Source of the DNA: Cloeon dipterum
Lineage: Eukaryota; Arthropoda; Insecta; Ephemeroptera; Baetidae
Assembly (NCBI RefSeq): GCF_949628265.1
Contig: NC_088787.1
Coordinates: 19,086,501-19,150,500 of the forward strand
DNA: 64,000 nt
Reading direction: 5' to 3'
Within the stretch, counting starts at the first letter, position 1. Each line of letters starts with the position of its first letter. A program made the position numbers and the translations under genes. Shown in pieces: positions 48,851 to 60,931 of this stretch. The notes under the pieces are model-generated. The model was not told where the DNA came from. It saw only the letters and a program-made list of their open reading frames with translations, and did not search any database.

Positions 48851-50389
48851 ATAATAAAACCTCTAACTTTACTGAAAAGCACTACTTATTATTCCGCACT
48901 AGTTTCACCAAAGACCGAAAATTCTAACAATAGTCGAATTTTTCCAAAATTTCTTGCGCTTTTTGCGTGAAATGTGATCTTTTAGAGGTTAAATTCGGAA
49001 AAATTAATGCGGAAAACCCCAAAACTGGTGTTTTTCAGCTGGTTTTATGCGCAAAAAACCAGTGGTGCATTTTGGCTCATTGCAACCCTGGAGATGAGTT
49101 TAATTATGGGTAGTTTTTGCCAATCTGATGGTTAAATAGAACCCAAAATGTGGGGTTGCATAAAATAATGAAATTTGAAAATTTGCAATTTTTTACGAGT
49201 TTTGAAGTGGAAAAAATTATCACTAAGAAATTAATTGCAAAGCTCACATTTGACATGGGACATCTTTTGAACACGTTTTCTAAATTTCAAAATCGTATTT
49301 AAAAAAAATAATTATGTTTCAAGAAATATTTTTTAAATTAAATAAACATAAAAATATTCATATTTTGGAAAAAGATTAAATGCGTGAATTTGCGGGATAA
49401 CAGAAAACTGCAAAACCTAGTGGGGTTTTCTCAGGGTCGCAAAAACACGCACTTGTCCAGAAAAACCAATAACAACATCGTAAAAAACTTATTATAGTAT
49501 TTTTCCCGAAATTTTGCGCATTTTTTTCAAAATTTGAATATTTTTTTAATGAAAATGAAAATTTGTAGATTTGTATATATATATATATATAATTATTATT
49601 ATATTATTATTTAATTATTATTTATTATATTATTATTAAATTATATATATATATATATATATAATTTAATACAAATTAGCAATTATATATATCAACAGAT
49701 AAAAAAGTTTTTATTATTTCAAAAAGGAAAAGTTCAACTAAAAATCATTCTAAATTTATAGCGTATTTTTGAATATGATTTTAAAATATAGAAAATGTAT
49801 ATTAATTTTTAATTGTAAAAAATTCTAATTTGTACGAGATTAAAAATGGAATTTCGACAAAACAAAATCATCGCTAAGAAATTTTCTGCAAGGTTAACAT
49901 TTGTCATGGAGCAACTTTATTTTCAATAAAAATGCATGAGTTTTGGAAAAATCCGCATAATTTGAGAATAAAGTGTTTGCAATGCATTGGGTTTTTTTTC
50001 CGGAAAAACGCGTTTTTTTATTTTTGCGAACCCCGGGTGGAGGGGGGGCTGGTTGGGCCGCTACTTTGTAGTGGACTGCCAAAATTAAGAATGCCCCGGG
50101 AATTTTTCGATACCAGTTCGGCCCTGATTGGACTATACATATATTGAAGAATGTGTAGAACGTCAATGGCACGTACGCGATGCTGGCGTGTTGAGTATTG
50201 TGATAAAATTTTATCAATTTGGCTCTATACCTGTTCCTTAACACCTCGGTCCATAGCAGCACGCACGCAAGTAGAATTTTTATTTACTAAACCCAGCTAG
50301 CAAAATTTGTTGATTTAAAAACCGGTCTCAAAACTTGCGCAGCCTTAATTAATGGCTAGAAAAAACAAAGCCAATTAGGCTGCTGGTGC
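48851..50389. other. AT-rich spacer
   Basis: No recognisable gene. Contains an AT-rich palindromic microsatellite at 49573-49670. Several phrases about non-matching AT-rich sequence recur loosely, but I cannot define a repeat unit. Confidence 0.5.
49573..49670. repeat. Palindromic AT microsatellite
   Basis: (TA)n blocks flank an (ATT)n/(AAT)n core so the whole stretch is close to self-complementary and could extrude as a cruciform. Confidence 0.75.
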
Positions 50390-51190
50390 GAATTTGCAGC
50401 ACTCGGTCAGGTTCGCGCGCGACCCTCTTCGTCACTCTTGTCGAACTCGCGGTTCGAACCCCTCGCGCGAACCCCCGTCGCGCCCACGAGCCCTGAATCG
50501 GGACCCTCCGGCGGGGGGAGAGGGTTTCATCCCTTACGGGGGATTAAAAACTTCGCAACGCCGTTACGGGAGAACGCGTCGTTGAAACCTCGCCGAATTC
50601 GCGCTGCGGCCGGCGTCAACAGTCTACTTTTTGGCGCCGCGTCACTCGCGGCCTGGAAAAATACCGCGGGGGCCCATTCGGGTTCCAAAAGATTTCGGAC
50701 GCCCGTTTCACGTGCACTTTCGCCACCGGTGGCGCCGGCGTCGGCGGACCCGGCGCGCCGATCGGCGGCGTTCAACGTCCCGAGCCGAGCGGTGGCCGAC
50801 GCCGCCGTTTTCGCGGCGTTCGAACCGGGGGGCCATTTTTTCGAATTTCTGTCCTCCGTAGAAGTTCGAGGAAGCGGTAAATCGCCAATTCGCACGCGAT
50901 CGGCGCCGATTTCGCCCTGGCGCCGTTTCTAGAGCCCCTGCGTTGATTCGTGTTCGCAACGTCCAACCACTCCCTCGGGGGTGGTTTGCCCATTTTTGCG
51001 GATTTCGCCATTTGACTCAGCGCGAAATTTTATATAGATTCCCGCACGGTTCCGACAGCCGCTCCAGCGAGTTGAACCCCCTAAACCTACCCCCTAGGAC
51101 CAAAAGACCTGTTGTTCCGTCTCTTGGGACCTGCTGGATATTTACGCTGCGGGCGAAAACTCATTTTGCTGGCTGGGATATTTTAAGAAA
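50390..51190. other. CpG-rich island of unknown nature
   Basis: About 800 bases of strongly GC-rich sequence, full of CG dinucleotides, in an AT-rich neighbourhood. Several frames are open on both strands (the longest 50438-50932, 164 codons on plus), as expected for GC-rich sequence; the translation is low-complexity Ala/Pro/Arg and no domain is seen. It could be the promoter of the zinc-finger exon that follows, or part of a repeat. Confidence 0.45.
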
Positions 51191-51238
51191 CCTTTTCCCT
51201 CTTTTTAAAAAATGATTAACAATAATTATATTTTCAGT

Positions 51239-51500
51239 TTCGATGGAACGCCAAGTACAAAAACATGAAAAACCTGAAAACACTTGCCCATGGTGCCGAG
51301 CGACATTTAAAAAGGCCGCTCAGTTACAAGCACATGTAACTGAGCGGCACAGAGATAAGAAACAAATTCAATGCAAGCTGTGTGGCGAATTTTTTAAAAA
51401 CCCTACGTCAAAGATAATTCATGAAAAACATGAAGACTATAAAAGTTCTCCTCAAACCTTTTTTAAATGTGTTCACTACTGCTTATTGCATTTTTTTTAA
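51239..51500 (+). CDS. C2H2 zinc-finger exon, gene incomplete
   Basis: A TATATTTTCAG acceptor ends at about 51238 and the frame runs from ATG 51243 to a stop at 51500. It encodes a linker-like HEKPENT, one good C2H2 finger (CPWCRATFKKAAQLQAH then VTERH) and a second, imperfect finger (CKLCGEFFKN then HEKH, with only two residues between the histidines). The tail after HEDYKSSPQ is hydrophobic and may be intron read-through; no clear donor was chosen. Nucleic-acid binding is inferred. Upstream exons are not identified, so this is either an exon of an unknown gene or a remnant. Confidence 0.5.
51315..51348. repeat. Perfect 14-bp hairpin inside the zinc-finger exon
   Basis: GCCGCTCAGTTACA (51315-51328), a 6-base loop, then its exact reverse complement (51335-51348). 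It lies in the first finger, across the codons for the AAQLQAHVTERH stretch. Confidence 0.8.
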
Positions 51501-53782
51501 AACATTTTTTATTGCTGATATAAATATTAAAAAAACAAGTGGATGAGGCGAGCGTGCCGGACGACGAGCACGATGGCACACACACCTACCTCAACGCGCG
51601 CCTAAAAATATCATGAACGCGTTAGTTGGTGCCGTTCGACGCCCCTCACCCATTCTGTTGAGTATGTGGGGTACGTGGAAGGCGTGACAGAAATGCGTCG
51701 TTCTCATTGTAGTAATTCGTCTTTTATTTAGGTCTCGTGGTTTGGTAATTAAGATCAAGATCAGAAGCAAGATCAAGACTGCGAAATTACATTAATAATC
51801 AAAATCACAAATACAAACAGTAAAAATATCACATTCGAAATACAAACAATTATTACAACTTACCCCGTAGTTCGGGTCTAATATGAAATAGTTTTTTTGG
51901 AATTTTCTCGCACCAAATCTCATCCTAGCCGGAGAGAGAAATTATTGTGTTGCGACTGCTTTGGTGCGAGTCTGATTGTGCAGTGGGGGAGAAGGTGCAG
52001 TAAGGGTGCACTGATTGTCGCACACCTTTGTACTGCCACCTGGCGATACAGGTTAAATGCAAAGTAGTAGGACAGTAGTGGCGAGAAGGCGCCACAAGTA
52101 CGCAAACTAAGAGCTCGGCGCCCAGTAACCGGTGGACCAAAGGCCCCTGTTCACTATTCGATATGGATTTAGGGTCGCCTATACTCTATTCAACTTCCAG
52201 GTAATATTTTTTTGCATTCTTAGAAACAAATTTTTTGGTTAAAAATAGGCAATTTTACAATAGAATATCGTCTATCATAAAAGTCCTCTGTTGAAAGATT
52301 GAGTCAATTTTTATTTATGAAAAAATTATTGTTTCAAACAAAATAAATCCAATTTGTCATATATTGATATCTCGTTGAAATAATTGAAGAATGCTTTATT
52401 TTGCGGCGGCGAGAGAGCAACAGGAGGAAAGTGAGCGAGAGGAGAATTTCGCAAACAGGCTGAAGAATCAAAGTTGCAAAACTCGCAGCAGCAGCAGCAG
52501 CTGTCGTGATTCAGCGGGGCCGTCGTGCGGAAAAACGACCAGCGCCGGAAAATCGCTTTTTAAAAGATGCGGCTGCACGAATAAAACACGTCTCGCGCGC
52601 CGAGTTTAAGCTTTTGTGTGGCACCTCGTGTTTACCAACGGCAACAACCTTCCTTTTATTTAGTGCTTTTCAAGAGCGACTGTAGCGTGAAATAATCTGT
52701 CTATATTTTCATGCTCTGGTTCGAAAACTTGTTTGAAAGTTTTATCGCACCCTAAAATATTGGGCTAAAATTCATAAAATTGCCTTTTTTAAATAAAAAA
52801 TGGGAATTTTTCAGGTTAAAAATTTGGAAATCTAGAATTTTTTACAGAGCACATTTTTTGTACAGATTTCGAGGGGATTTGATTGGAAATAACTAATTCT
52901 GAAATTTGGAGGTCATGGTTGGGGGGTTGAGACCCACCCCCTGCCCCCCCAGGGGTGGAATATTTTGAGTTAAATTAATTTTAGTCAGAAATTAGCGTTT
53001 TTTGTTTTTATGTCGTTTTATATATTTTATGCCACGAGAAACTCAATTCTGGGCCTGGTTTCATGGTATCTCACCCCCCTTGGTCAGAATAAAAATGGTT
53101 CTTACACCGGGTGATCCTTCTTTTTGAACGGACTAAATTAATATTAATTACAAACCACAAACCGGTCGATGAATCAGACAAAAACAAGCCATTTCATGAA
53201 CTCGTATGATTAATTTCACTTGGCTCCACAAAAATTGATATTTCTATGATTTTCATAACCGTCTAAATTATGCTGATTCAAGTCTTTTATGCAAAGATAT
53301 GAAAACGAAGCAAAATTAGTTAATAAATTAAATTTTGAAACTTATTTAATGACTCCATTTGCAAATTGGGAGCGCTTCCTTTAAAAAATTCTTATCAATG
53401 AGAAATTTTTATCATGTTTAGTATGCATTGCCTCCTGTAGGTCGCTTTAATCATGCATAATTGAACTACTGTCAGATGGTCTCCCGTCTCCCTTCATTAT
53501 CCAATTTTGCTAAAGGGTCTCACTGCTGGCTCTCGCTTTATTAATGGATACCGCTTGCCTTAACAATTTTAAATTAGTCTTCCAGATAATTTGCAACGAG
53601 ACCCTCATTTGATAGATCGTTTAACAACAATGTTGAGGCTTGACTAATTGAAATTTTGGGGGAAACTTGGTGAAATGCTGGCTGTTTTTATTTAAAAAAA
53701 TCCATTTCGTGCAAATGAGCACCAATTAGCCTTAATAGTTACAAATAAAATGGAATTATTGGTTGTGTTGTTGTGTCCACAG
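51501..53782. other. Spacer without recognised genes
   Basis: Mostly AT-rich, with a more GC-rich patch at 51900-52150 and a (CAG)n run near 52485-52500. A short frame at 52391-52609 is Ser/Arg-rich and not convincing. Confidence 0.5.
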
Positions 53783-54034
53783 GCAGCGCAGCCGGAAGGA
53801 ACGGCGACGCTGGTGAAGACGCGTCGGTCGCGCAATCTGCTGCGGCACCCGTTCCGCGTGAACACCACATGACGGCGGTCGTGTCGTCCAACAACAGTTG
53901 AGGCTTGAGGCAGCATGGTGTCCATCGCGCCGCATTCCTCGACTAGCAGCACCAACCTTTGGCCCAAGAAGTCCTACTGGGAGGTGATCGAGCACTTCAA
54001 AGCCTCCTCCGGCCTCATCGCCTCTTCGCTCAAG
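53783..54034 (+). CDS. Orphan first coding exon, product not recognised
   Basis: A strong acceptor (TTGTGTCCACAG, ending 53782) and a donor (CTCAAG|GTAATG at 54035) bound a GC-rich exon. ATG 53915 follows an in-frame TGA, so it is the true start of its frame. The 40 residues include NLWPKKSYWEVIEHFKASSG and end in phase 0; they look like real protein but I do not recognise them. A possible second exon at 54634-54741 (acceptor TGAAATTACAG) keeps the frame but reads low-quality sequence to a stop. The remaining exons may lie beyond, with other genes nested in the intron. Confidence 0.5.
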
Positions 54035-56285
54035 GTAATGACAAGACAGGAGAAATCTGATTAGCTATTTTTTAAGTTTTTAAAAGCAAAAATTGATATT
54101 GAATTTTCGTATTCTCAATTTTCTGGGACATTATAAGAGAGATATAACAGAATAATTGATTTTTAATCACTATAAATTATTGGTTATTTATAATTATTGC
54201 GCAAGTTAAATTAATGAAAAACAAGAATTTTAACCGACATTTTCATGCAAAATTACAAATACCATGTTATTGATAATTTTTATTGCATAAAATTTTTTAC
54301 ATGCCGCCTTTACAAATGATCGAAACCCCGATTTTTTGGTATAAAAGAATTGTTCTATTGATTTATAATCCCAGAATCACATTAAAAGTTGATTTAATTA
54401 GCAATAAAGAAACACGCAAATCGTAGAAAGCAGCAAGAATTATTTGCTTGTGTGTGTTTATATATATATACGTTTTATTTTTATTAAATTTTAATGATAA
54501 AAAAAATGTAACCTACAGGGAAATTAATTCACATGAAATGAATTTTATAGTATCTTCTATCAGGTTTCATCATTTAAAAAAAAACACGCTTGTGTCACAA
54601 ATTACGAATGAAACCCAATTTTTGAAATTACAGAACCACAACAACAAAATGAAGAAGAAGTTAAATAATGTTCTCCAACATTGTCAACGCCACACAGAGA
54701 GAGCAGCTGGGCAGCTTCCTCGCTCAGCTCTCAAAGTATAGGGACACAGCAGCTATAGCTAAACTCTGACGCAGTATACTAACAATAAATAAGCATCAAG
54801 TAAAAAGGAAAACAAAGTTTCACCATCTCTTTCAGTTCCCAGTTGTTTCAAGATTTTTCCCACAAATCAATGAGGGATCGAGTCGTGTTTATGAAAAGTA
54901 TAAACTTACGGAATGTCTCTGTCAGGCTGTCGGCTTGGTAGAGGCCAAGAATGGCCCAGCTAGTCGCGCGCACTTCTTCGGTGACCACCTAGGAGCTTGC
55001 AGTTTTCCATCCTCCACTAGCCGTTCATCTCCTGCTGGTCAGCCCTGTACTTAAGGGTGGGCAGGTTAAGAAACCTCCTCTACCTGCGCCTTCACCTTGA
55101 TTTGGAACTCGATAAAGATCAGGTCATGGTCTATGTTTGCAGGCTGTTAATTTACACAACATTAATTTCTGGCCGAATTTTGGGCTTTAATTTTAACTCA
55201 CAGCGTCCAGGATCCTTTCTTTGCGCAAACTGGGATTTATCTTTATCGCTGCTTCTTTCACCATGAACTGCTAGGTCGGCCTCCTAGTCTCGCACCAACT
55301 AGGCACGAGGGATACCCATATTGTGGGTAACTGGAAGCAAGGGAGAAAATTAAATTTATCAGAGATGAGCACCGAGATACAGCATAATTTTCTCGATAGG
55401 CCATAATTTGTATTGCAGTATTCTGGCTCTATAAGTTAAACAAAGTATTATTTGTAATTTTCTGCATTTTATTATTAAATATAACATTACATTTTATTCA
55501 TAGTGACAAAAATAGTCAGCAATTATATATTTACAACAAAATTTCAGATTTAACTAAGTGCTAAGGAATTTTGCATATTTTAACTAGTACACAGTCTGGT
55601 GTTATTCTTAACAAACTCAGCCCAATTTTTAATAGCCTGGCTCATTCACAATCATTGAAATTTTGATGTGTTTTAGTGTAGTCACCCTCCTGGTCCACTA
55701 TAAACAATCGTGATTGAAGGTTTTCCTCTTTTGTTAGTATTAACTATCCTCATTCTCATTGACAACACTTGACGAAGCAATATATTTAAATAGGTTTTAT
55801 AGCATTTTATTATTAAAAAGCTAAATACTAATTTTCATTACTCAATTAAATATAAAATAACGCGCTGCATTGCAAAAATTGCACTGAAATTTTGAATAAA
55901 TAATTTGTACTAATTTATAATGCAGTATATTTATTCGAACAAGATTTAAAACAACCATTCATTTTTCCGGGGTGAACATCTCATCTCATTTAAAAAAACT
56001 AGGACAAACGAAATCCTATATGTTTTATCCAGAGAAGTAGAACCCCCCCCCCTCCCCCAAGTATTCACAAAAATGTTCTCACACTAGCACATTTGATCTT
56101 GAGGTATCACGCTAAAAACTCATTTTTCGTCTCTGCTTAGCACATCCCGTGGGCTACGAGCCAGTCCAGTTCCTATCACACAGCTGAGCAGGTAACATGG
56201 GGTCATAAAGTACGCATGGCAGGTCGTCATTGGAAATCTGTGTAGGATAATTGTTACTCAACGTAAACTGATCTGAACATCCTTC
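54035..56285. other. Spacer and THAP-gene 3' flank
   Basis: From 54035 to about 55390 no gene is certain. On the minus strand near 55085-55150 a frame reads DHDLIFIEFQIK, reminiscent of the endonuclease of non-LTR retrotransposons, but it is short and broken. From 55395 to 56285 the sequence is the 3' flank of the THAP gene, matching 47025-47800. A C-rich run lies at 56043-56058. Confidence 0.45.
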
Positions 56286-58723
56286 TCAAAGTACCTTCAT
56301 TTTAGCCGCACCATTATCTAAAGACTGTAATTGATGGAATTGCAGTGGCAAATGTGAGGGTTCATAAATGGTCTCCGAAGACTGGGACAAAGAGAGACGC
56401 GATGTGAAACCATCTGAATCACTGGAAGGAGCTTGCCCATCATAGGGGGGACTTTGGCTGCTAAATAATGGATTTCCAAAATCTATCTGCGTCATAAAAA
56501 TTGAACAAAGTGTAAATAAGAATATAGTGCTTAATACAAATTCATAGAAGACACATAAAATACTTCAAATTACCAGCGGCTCCATATTATTGAATTCGAA
56601 TTCCATAAAATCTACATTATTCAAGTGTTGAGACTCAGGCAGTTCATTCTAAATAGAAAAAAATGAGTTACACTGTGCAATAGTATATTACGCATTTTTA
56701 ATACCTCGTTAAGTTCAAGCTGAGGTAAAGCAGAATCTTTTAGAGAAGAGCAGCTCCCAAAATTTGCTTTACTGGACTCGTCTCGATTACCTGTTTGCAA
56801 ATAAAACCACTGTTTATCATTTTCTTCTAACTTTTAGTAGGAATAAGAGGCAAAATAACTCAATTCTACTTTAAAATAAGGTTATTATTTCATACCTGAT
56901 GTAGATTCAATAGTCTCTGAAGTGATTTTATCATTGACAATATTTTGAGGGTGACCAATTACACTGGGAATGAATGCTAAGATAGAAATCAGGTCATTCG
57001 AATCATTTCTGTTGTCCTTTGAGTCTTGAAACAGAAAGCAGTATTAATTTTTACACCAAATCGTCAGTCCAAATAAAACCTTCATTGTGTTGTGAAGGCA
57101 CCGTCTTTTTTGTGGCAGATTTTATCTTTTCACTGTCTCCTTGTGATATTCTTTCATCCTAAAAATGTTCAATATAATTATAGACTTCAGAAATAAAAAG
57201 TTCGACTTACTATAGAGATAGAGTAATCTGAGGATATCTGTAAAAATTGTCAGGCATTAACGAAATCCAGGGGGTAATTTAAAAAACAAACTTACAGATA
57301 TGGTGTACCCGTCATCTTTCCCCTCATTTTGAGATTTAACTCCCTCAGACGTTACAGTGCCATCAACAATGCCACGGTCAACTTCAAAACTTTGGCAGTG
57401 CTTAAAGGTTTTTGCAACCTTTTTTCTCTGACCAGTGCTCTAAAAAGAAAACATACATACTTAGAAAAATCCTTAAGACAATTAAAATGAAATTTTTTGC
57501 CTTACAGTTATTTCCGCACCCTCAATTGGCAAAGGGTGAATCGTGAGGATGTGTGCGACGCCGGATATGAAAAACAAATAGCACCCTGCAGCAAAAGGAG
57601 GTGCCCCGTCTAAGATTCTAATATCTGAAACCGGCTTGTCGATTTTGTGTTCAAGCTTTGCTTGTTTCGGCTTTGAGCTCTCAGTGGGGAATGTGTTTCT
57701 TCTCTGTTGACAAAAAAAACAATCCATGAATTCAAATGATATAATGCACCGCAATAATGAAACAAATTCAATAATATTTTATAACAAAATTGCCAGTATA
57801 TTTTCTAACGCATTTGGAATCCCCACCAACCCGCGAATTGAAAGTGTAAGAAATCTCGAAATCAAACAAAGTGCAAAAAATGCTTTTTTCTAAGGGTGCC
57901 AATTACGCATCATGAATCTTTCACCCTTCTCTGACGCGAATATCAAATGTGAAGAGCTAGTGCTGACATTCAGCGCCCTTGGTTCTTGGTTGCATATTAT
58001 GTCCACTCTGGCTTTAGCGCCCTTTTCAGTAAAACAAAGCAACAGTACCAGCTTGTTTGGCGCTGAACAAAATCATCAACGATCAGTGCTACTTGCTGGG
58101 CGCTGGTACCCTTTGAATTAATTGATTCAAAAGCAGTGAAAACTTTCTCCAAAAGTTTGTTATCTATACTCTTTATTAAATTTGTACTTAAAAAAAGAAA
58201 GACATAAAATTCTTTTTTCACTTCATGAATTCAAATTAGCAAAATATTCTTATAACTTAATGACAAATTTTGCAGGTTTATATAGATTTTTAAATATAAT
58301 TGATAAGATATTAAAAGACAATTGCAATCCAATATAAAATAAATATGCATTTTACCTTCCTTGACTTTCCAAGTGGTTTCAAAGTTGGGTTTTTGATGGT
58401 TGGAATGAATTCCAAAGATGGAGTCTTTCCACGCCCAAAATTCTCCATTAAATCTGCAGTAAAATGAAGGCCACAGATTTTGCTTCCTTTTGAAGGTTTC
58501 CAGTGATGCAATCCATCGAAGCTGCGCATGAAGCTAATCCACTTAGCCAGCAGTGTGGGTTTTTTAAATGGAAACCTAAAATTAAATATTTAAAAGTGGA
58601 AAATCTTTTTGGTGTATTAAATTACCCTAAGAAGCTGACTTTCTTTTTGTTTTTCAAACGGTCATCAGTTATTTTCGAGCTGGATGAGTTTAATGTGCAT
58701 CCTGGAATCGCGCAGTTGACCAT
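56286..58723 (-). CDS. THAP-domain protein, 418 aa
   Basis: Ten minus-strand exons: 58723-58626, 58575-58356, 57703-57506, 57439-57296, 57237-57211, 57158-57080, 57024-56896, 56790-56705, 56648-56574, 56486-56286; all phases agree. Residues 1-95 form a C2CH THAP zinc finger: MVNCAIPGC (C-x4-C), FPFKKP, the conserved W of AKWISF, PSKGSKICGLHF (C-x2-H) and LEFIPTI in place of the AVPTIF box. THAP proteins bind DNA through this finger. The rest is Ser/Asp/Gln-rich without a transposase core, with one hydrophobic stretch (CYLFFISGVAHILTIH) in exon 3. No vertebrate orthologue is recognised. Exon 5 is only 27 bases. A broken copy lies at 47025-48850. Confidence 0.8.
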
Positions 58724-60650
58724 GGCTCGTAAGGCTGCAGAGAGAAAAATATTCATTACTTAACCAAACACAGAATATTTATGTTTAAATATATGTGTAG
58801 AATTGCAAAAATTATATTGTTATGGAAAATTAAAAAATTGCTTTTTAATTTATTAATTGTCCGCAGTGATATTATATAATTACTATAAATTTTGTTGCCC
58901 CATAGCAGTATAATATATTAATTTCTATTTTATAACTGCGCCGAGAGGCTGCCATGCATACAAAAATATTTTTTTGCGAATTTAAATATTTTTAGTACCG
59001 TGACTTTGCTTACATTAAAAAAGTGTACGGCCCAGTTTATTTCCTCACCCAATTTATTTCCTCTAAAAGAATAGTGCCAAAATTAGATTTAATGCACCTT
59101 TTACTCAATTTTTCGAGTAATTTTCATGGTAATATCGACAGACGTATGTAGTAGAGATTATTGTTATCATTTTAATATAAATAATATTGCGCTCGACAAG
59201 GTTAAATATCACTCGGATAAAAAATTGACTATGTTGTGCTATTTTGGGCCGCATTCATAAAGAAATCACTTTTGAAATAATTTTGTATGCTTTTTATCCC
59301 TGATCGAGGACCGGGAAGGGCGCGCACTGTACTAGCACGAATGCTGATATTCGGGTCCCAAGAACACCGCGAACGGATAACATAATAGGCGCACCCAGGG
59401 CGCACCAGAGGCCGCACAGGGACCCAGCCCACTGAAGAGCCAACGAATTTCATGTGAACGGTGAACGTGAGAAAAATTAGACAAACTTAAAATTATTGTT
59501 CAAAATTCCGTCACAAGTAAACGCGCGATGAGGATTAATGAAAAATTAGAACCATATAATATTATATACATACGAGCCTATTGGCTTATATTTTATGAAG
59601 TCATTTTACTAGCAAATCTCAAGACAATTGGAGAATTTCAAACATTTTGCGGCTATTTTTGGCTCTGGCTGCCCAATGTCGGAGGTCAGAAAAGTGGCAA
59701 GCAAGAAGGTGCTTAATTAAGTAATATTCAGCATAAAATCGTATGAAAAAGATGTAAAAATTTGGAGAAATTCCAAGATAATATTATGGAAAAGCTTCAG
59801 TTTTCGCCGCCGAGTTAAAGTTTCCGCCACCCCTACTTTAGCATGGGATTCTCATAAGAACTGGCGAGATGTGTAACGCGGCAGAAACTGTAACTTTACC
59901 ATAAGTACATAATAAATTATAATATGTAATAATATTATTCCCTTTGCTTTTACGGTCTGAGTAATACATAATATGGACAATATGCAGCATTTTAAAAAGA
60001 AACTGAAAACTGAAAATGGCTTACCTTAATTAAAAATGAGTCGTTCTAAAAATTCAATGACCGGGATTCTGTAGCCTGGTCGGATTTTCTGAAGAGACTA
60101 GAGGGGGATCTGAGAAAACTAGTGTGTACATTCGTGTATGTACATTATACAATTATATACAAAGGTTTCATGTTTTACAATTTAAAATATACATAATCAA
60201 TTTTTAACTTACCATATTTATGTATGATACATAATATTAACAATTAACACTCAAAGTCCTCATCGAATCAGATCAGTTTCTGATTCTTCAGAAGATTTCT
60301 GTAAAAATGTCACTTCAATAATCTTGAAGCTTTTATGATGATCCAAATAAAACTTACTTTGACTTCTTGCTTGCTAATGCTGAGCCTGTGCTGTGTGCTG
60401 ACAATGAGCCATTGAGTCCTTAAATTATGTCATGAAAATAGTTTCTACTTTTTGATTAGAGAGGGCATCGTCGATTGCCAATCAGAATCAGCTACAATCA
60501 AATTGGCAACTTTGCAACATCTCTTGCGTCTTGATTGCAAGCTACTATTGGCCAAAGCATGACTGGTGCTGCTGCAGTGTCAAAGAGGAGATAATGATAT
60601 TTAAGCGAGAAGAGTTTAACATGAAAAGCGTGTGTTTATTAAGTCTTATG
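58724..60650. other. THAP-gene 5' flank and intergenic spacer
   Basis: 58724-59265 is duplicated at 48290-48850. The remaining part is AT-rich with a GC-richer patch at 59290-59460. No gene recognised. Confidence 0.5.
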
Positions 60651-60931
60651 TTAATGGTTTAGGTCATAAGTAGGTGTGTTCCAGCAGTGAGATAGAAGAG
60701 AGGTAGGGCGCTTGGCGCTTGTTCAAATAATGGACACGCCCCCCCCGTTCCCTGTGTCGCCTGACGCCTGTCGCTTCGCTTGTTGTTTGTTTGTGTAGCC
60801 CTGGATGTAGCAGCGTGCGTTCTCCAAATTCGGCAACTTTCTGCTAATTTCTTACCAGACTTTTTCCCAATAAACGCTCTCAACCAAAAGAAATAATTCT
60901 GGAGGTTCGGTGAACGCAGGAAGCCGGCAAC
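60651..60931 (+). promoter_or_regulatory. Promoter and 5' UTR of NCBP2
   Basis: GC-rich block (with a run of eight C near 60739-60746) just before the NCBP2 start. No TATA box seen. Confidence 0.4.

Noticed and set aside
50430-50475. GGTTCGAACCCC resembling a tRNA T-arm B box
   Set aside because: No matching A box, anticodon stem or acceptor stem at the right distance.
50438-50932. 164-codon open frame in the CpG-rich island
   Set aside because: Several frames on both strands are equally open because the DNA is GC-rich; product is low complexity.
52391-52609. 72-codon frame with a serine run
   Set aside because: Contains only a CAG-type repeat and basic residues; no start or splice support.
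54668-54769. Short frame beginning MFSNIVNATQ
   Set aside because: Protein-like but preceded by an in-frame stop without an acceptor, 33 codons only, and no splice link to 54034.
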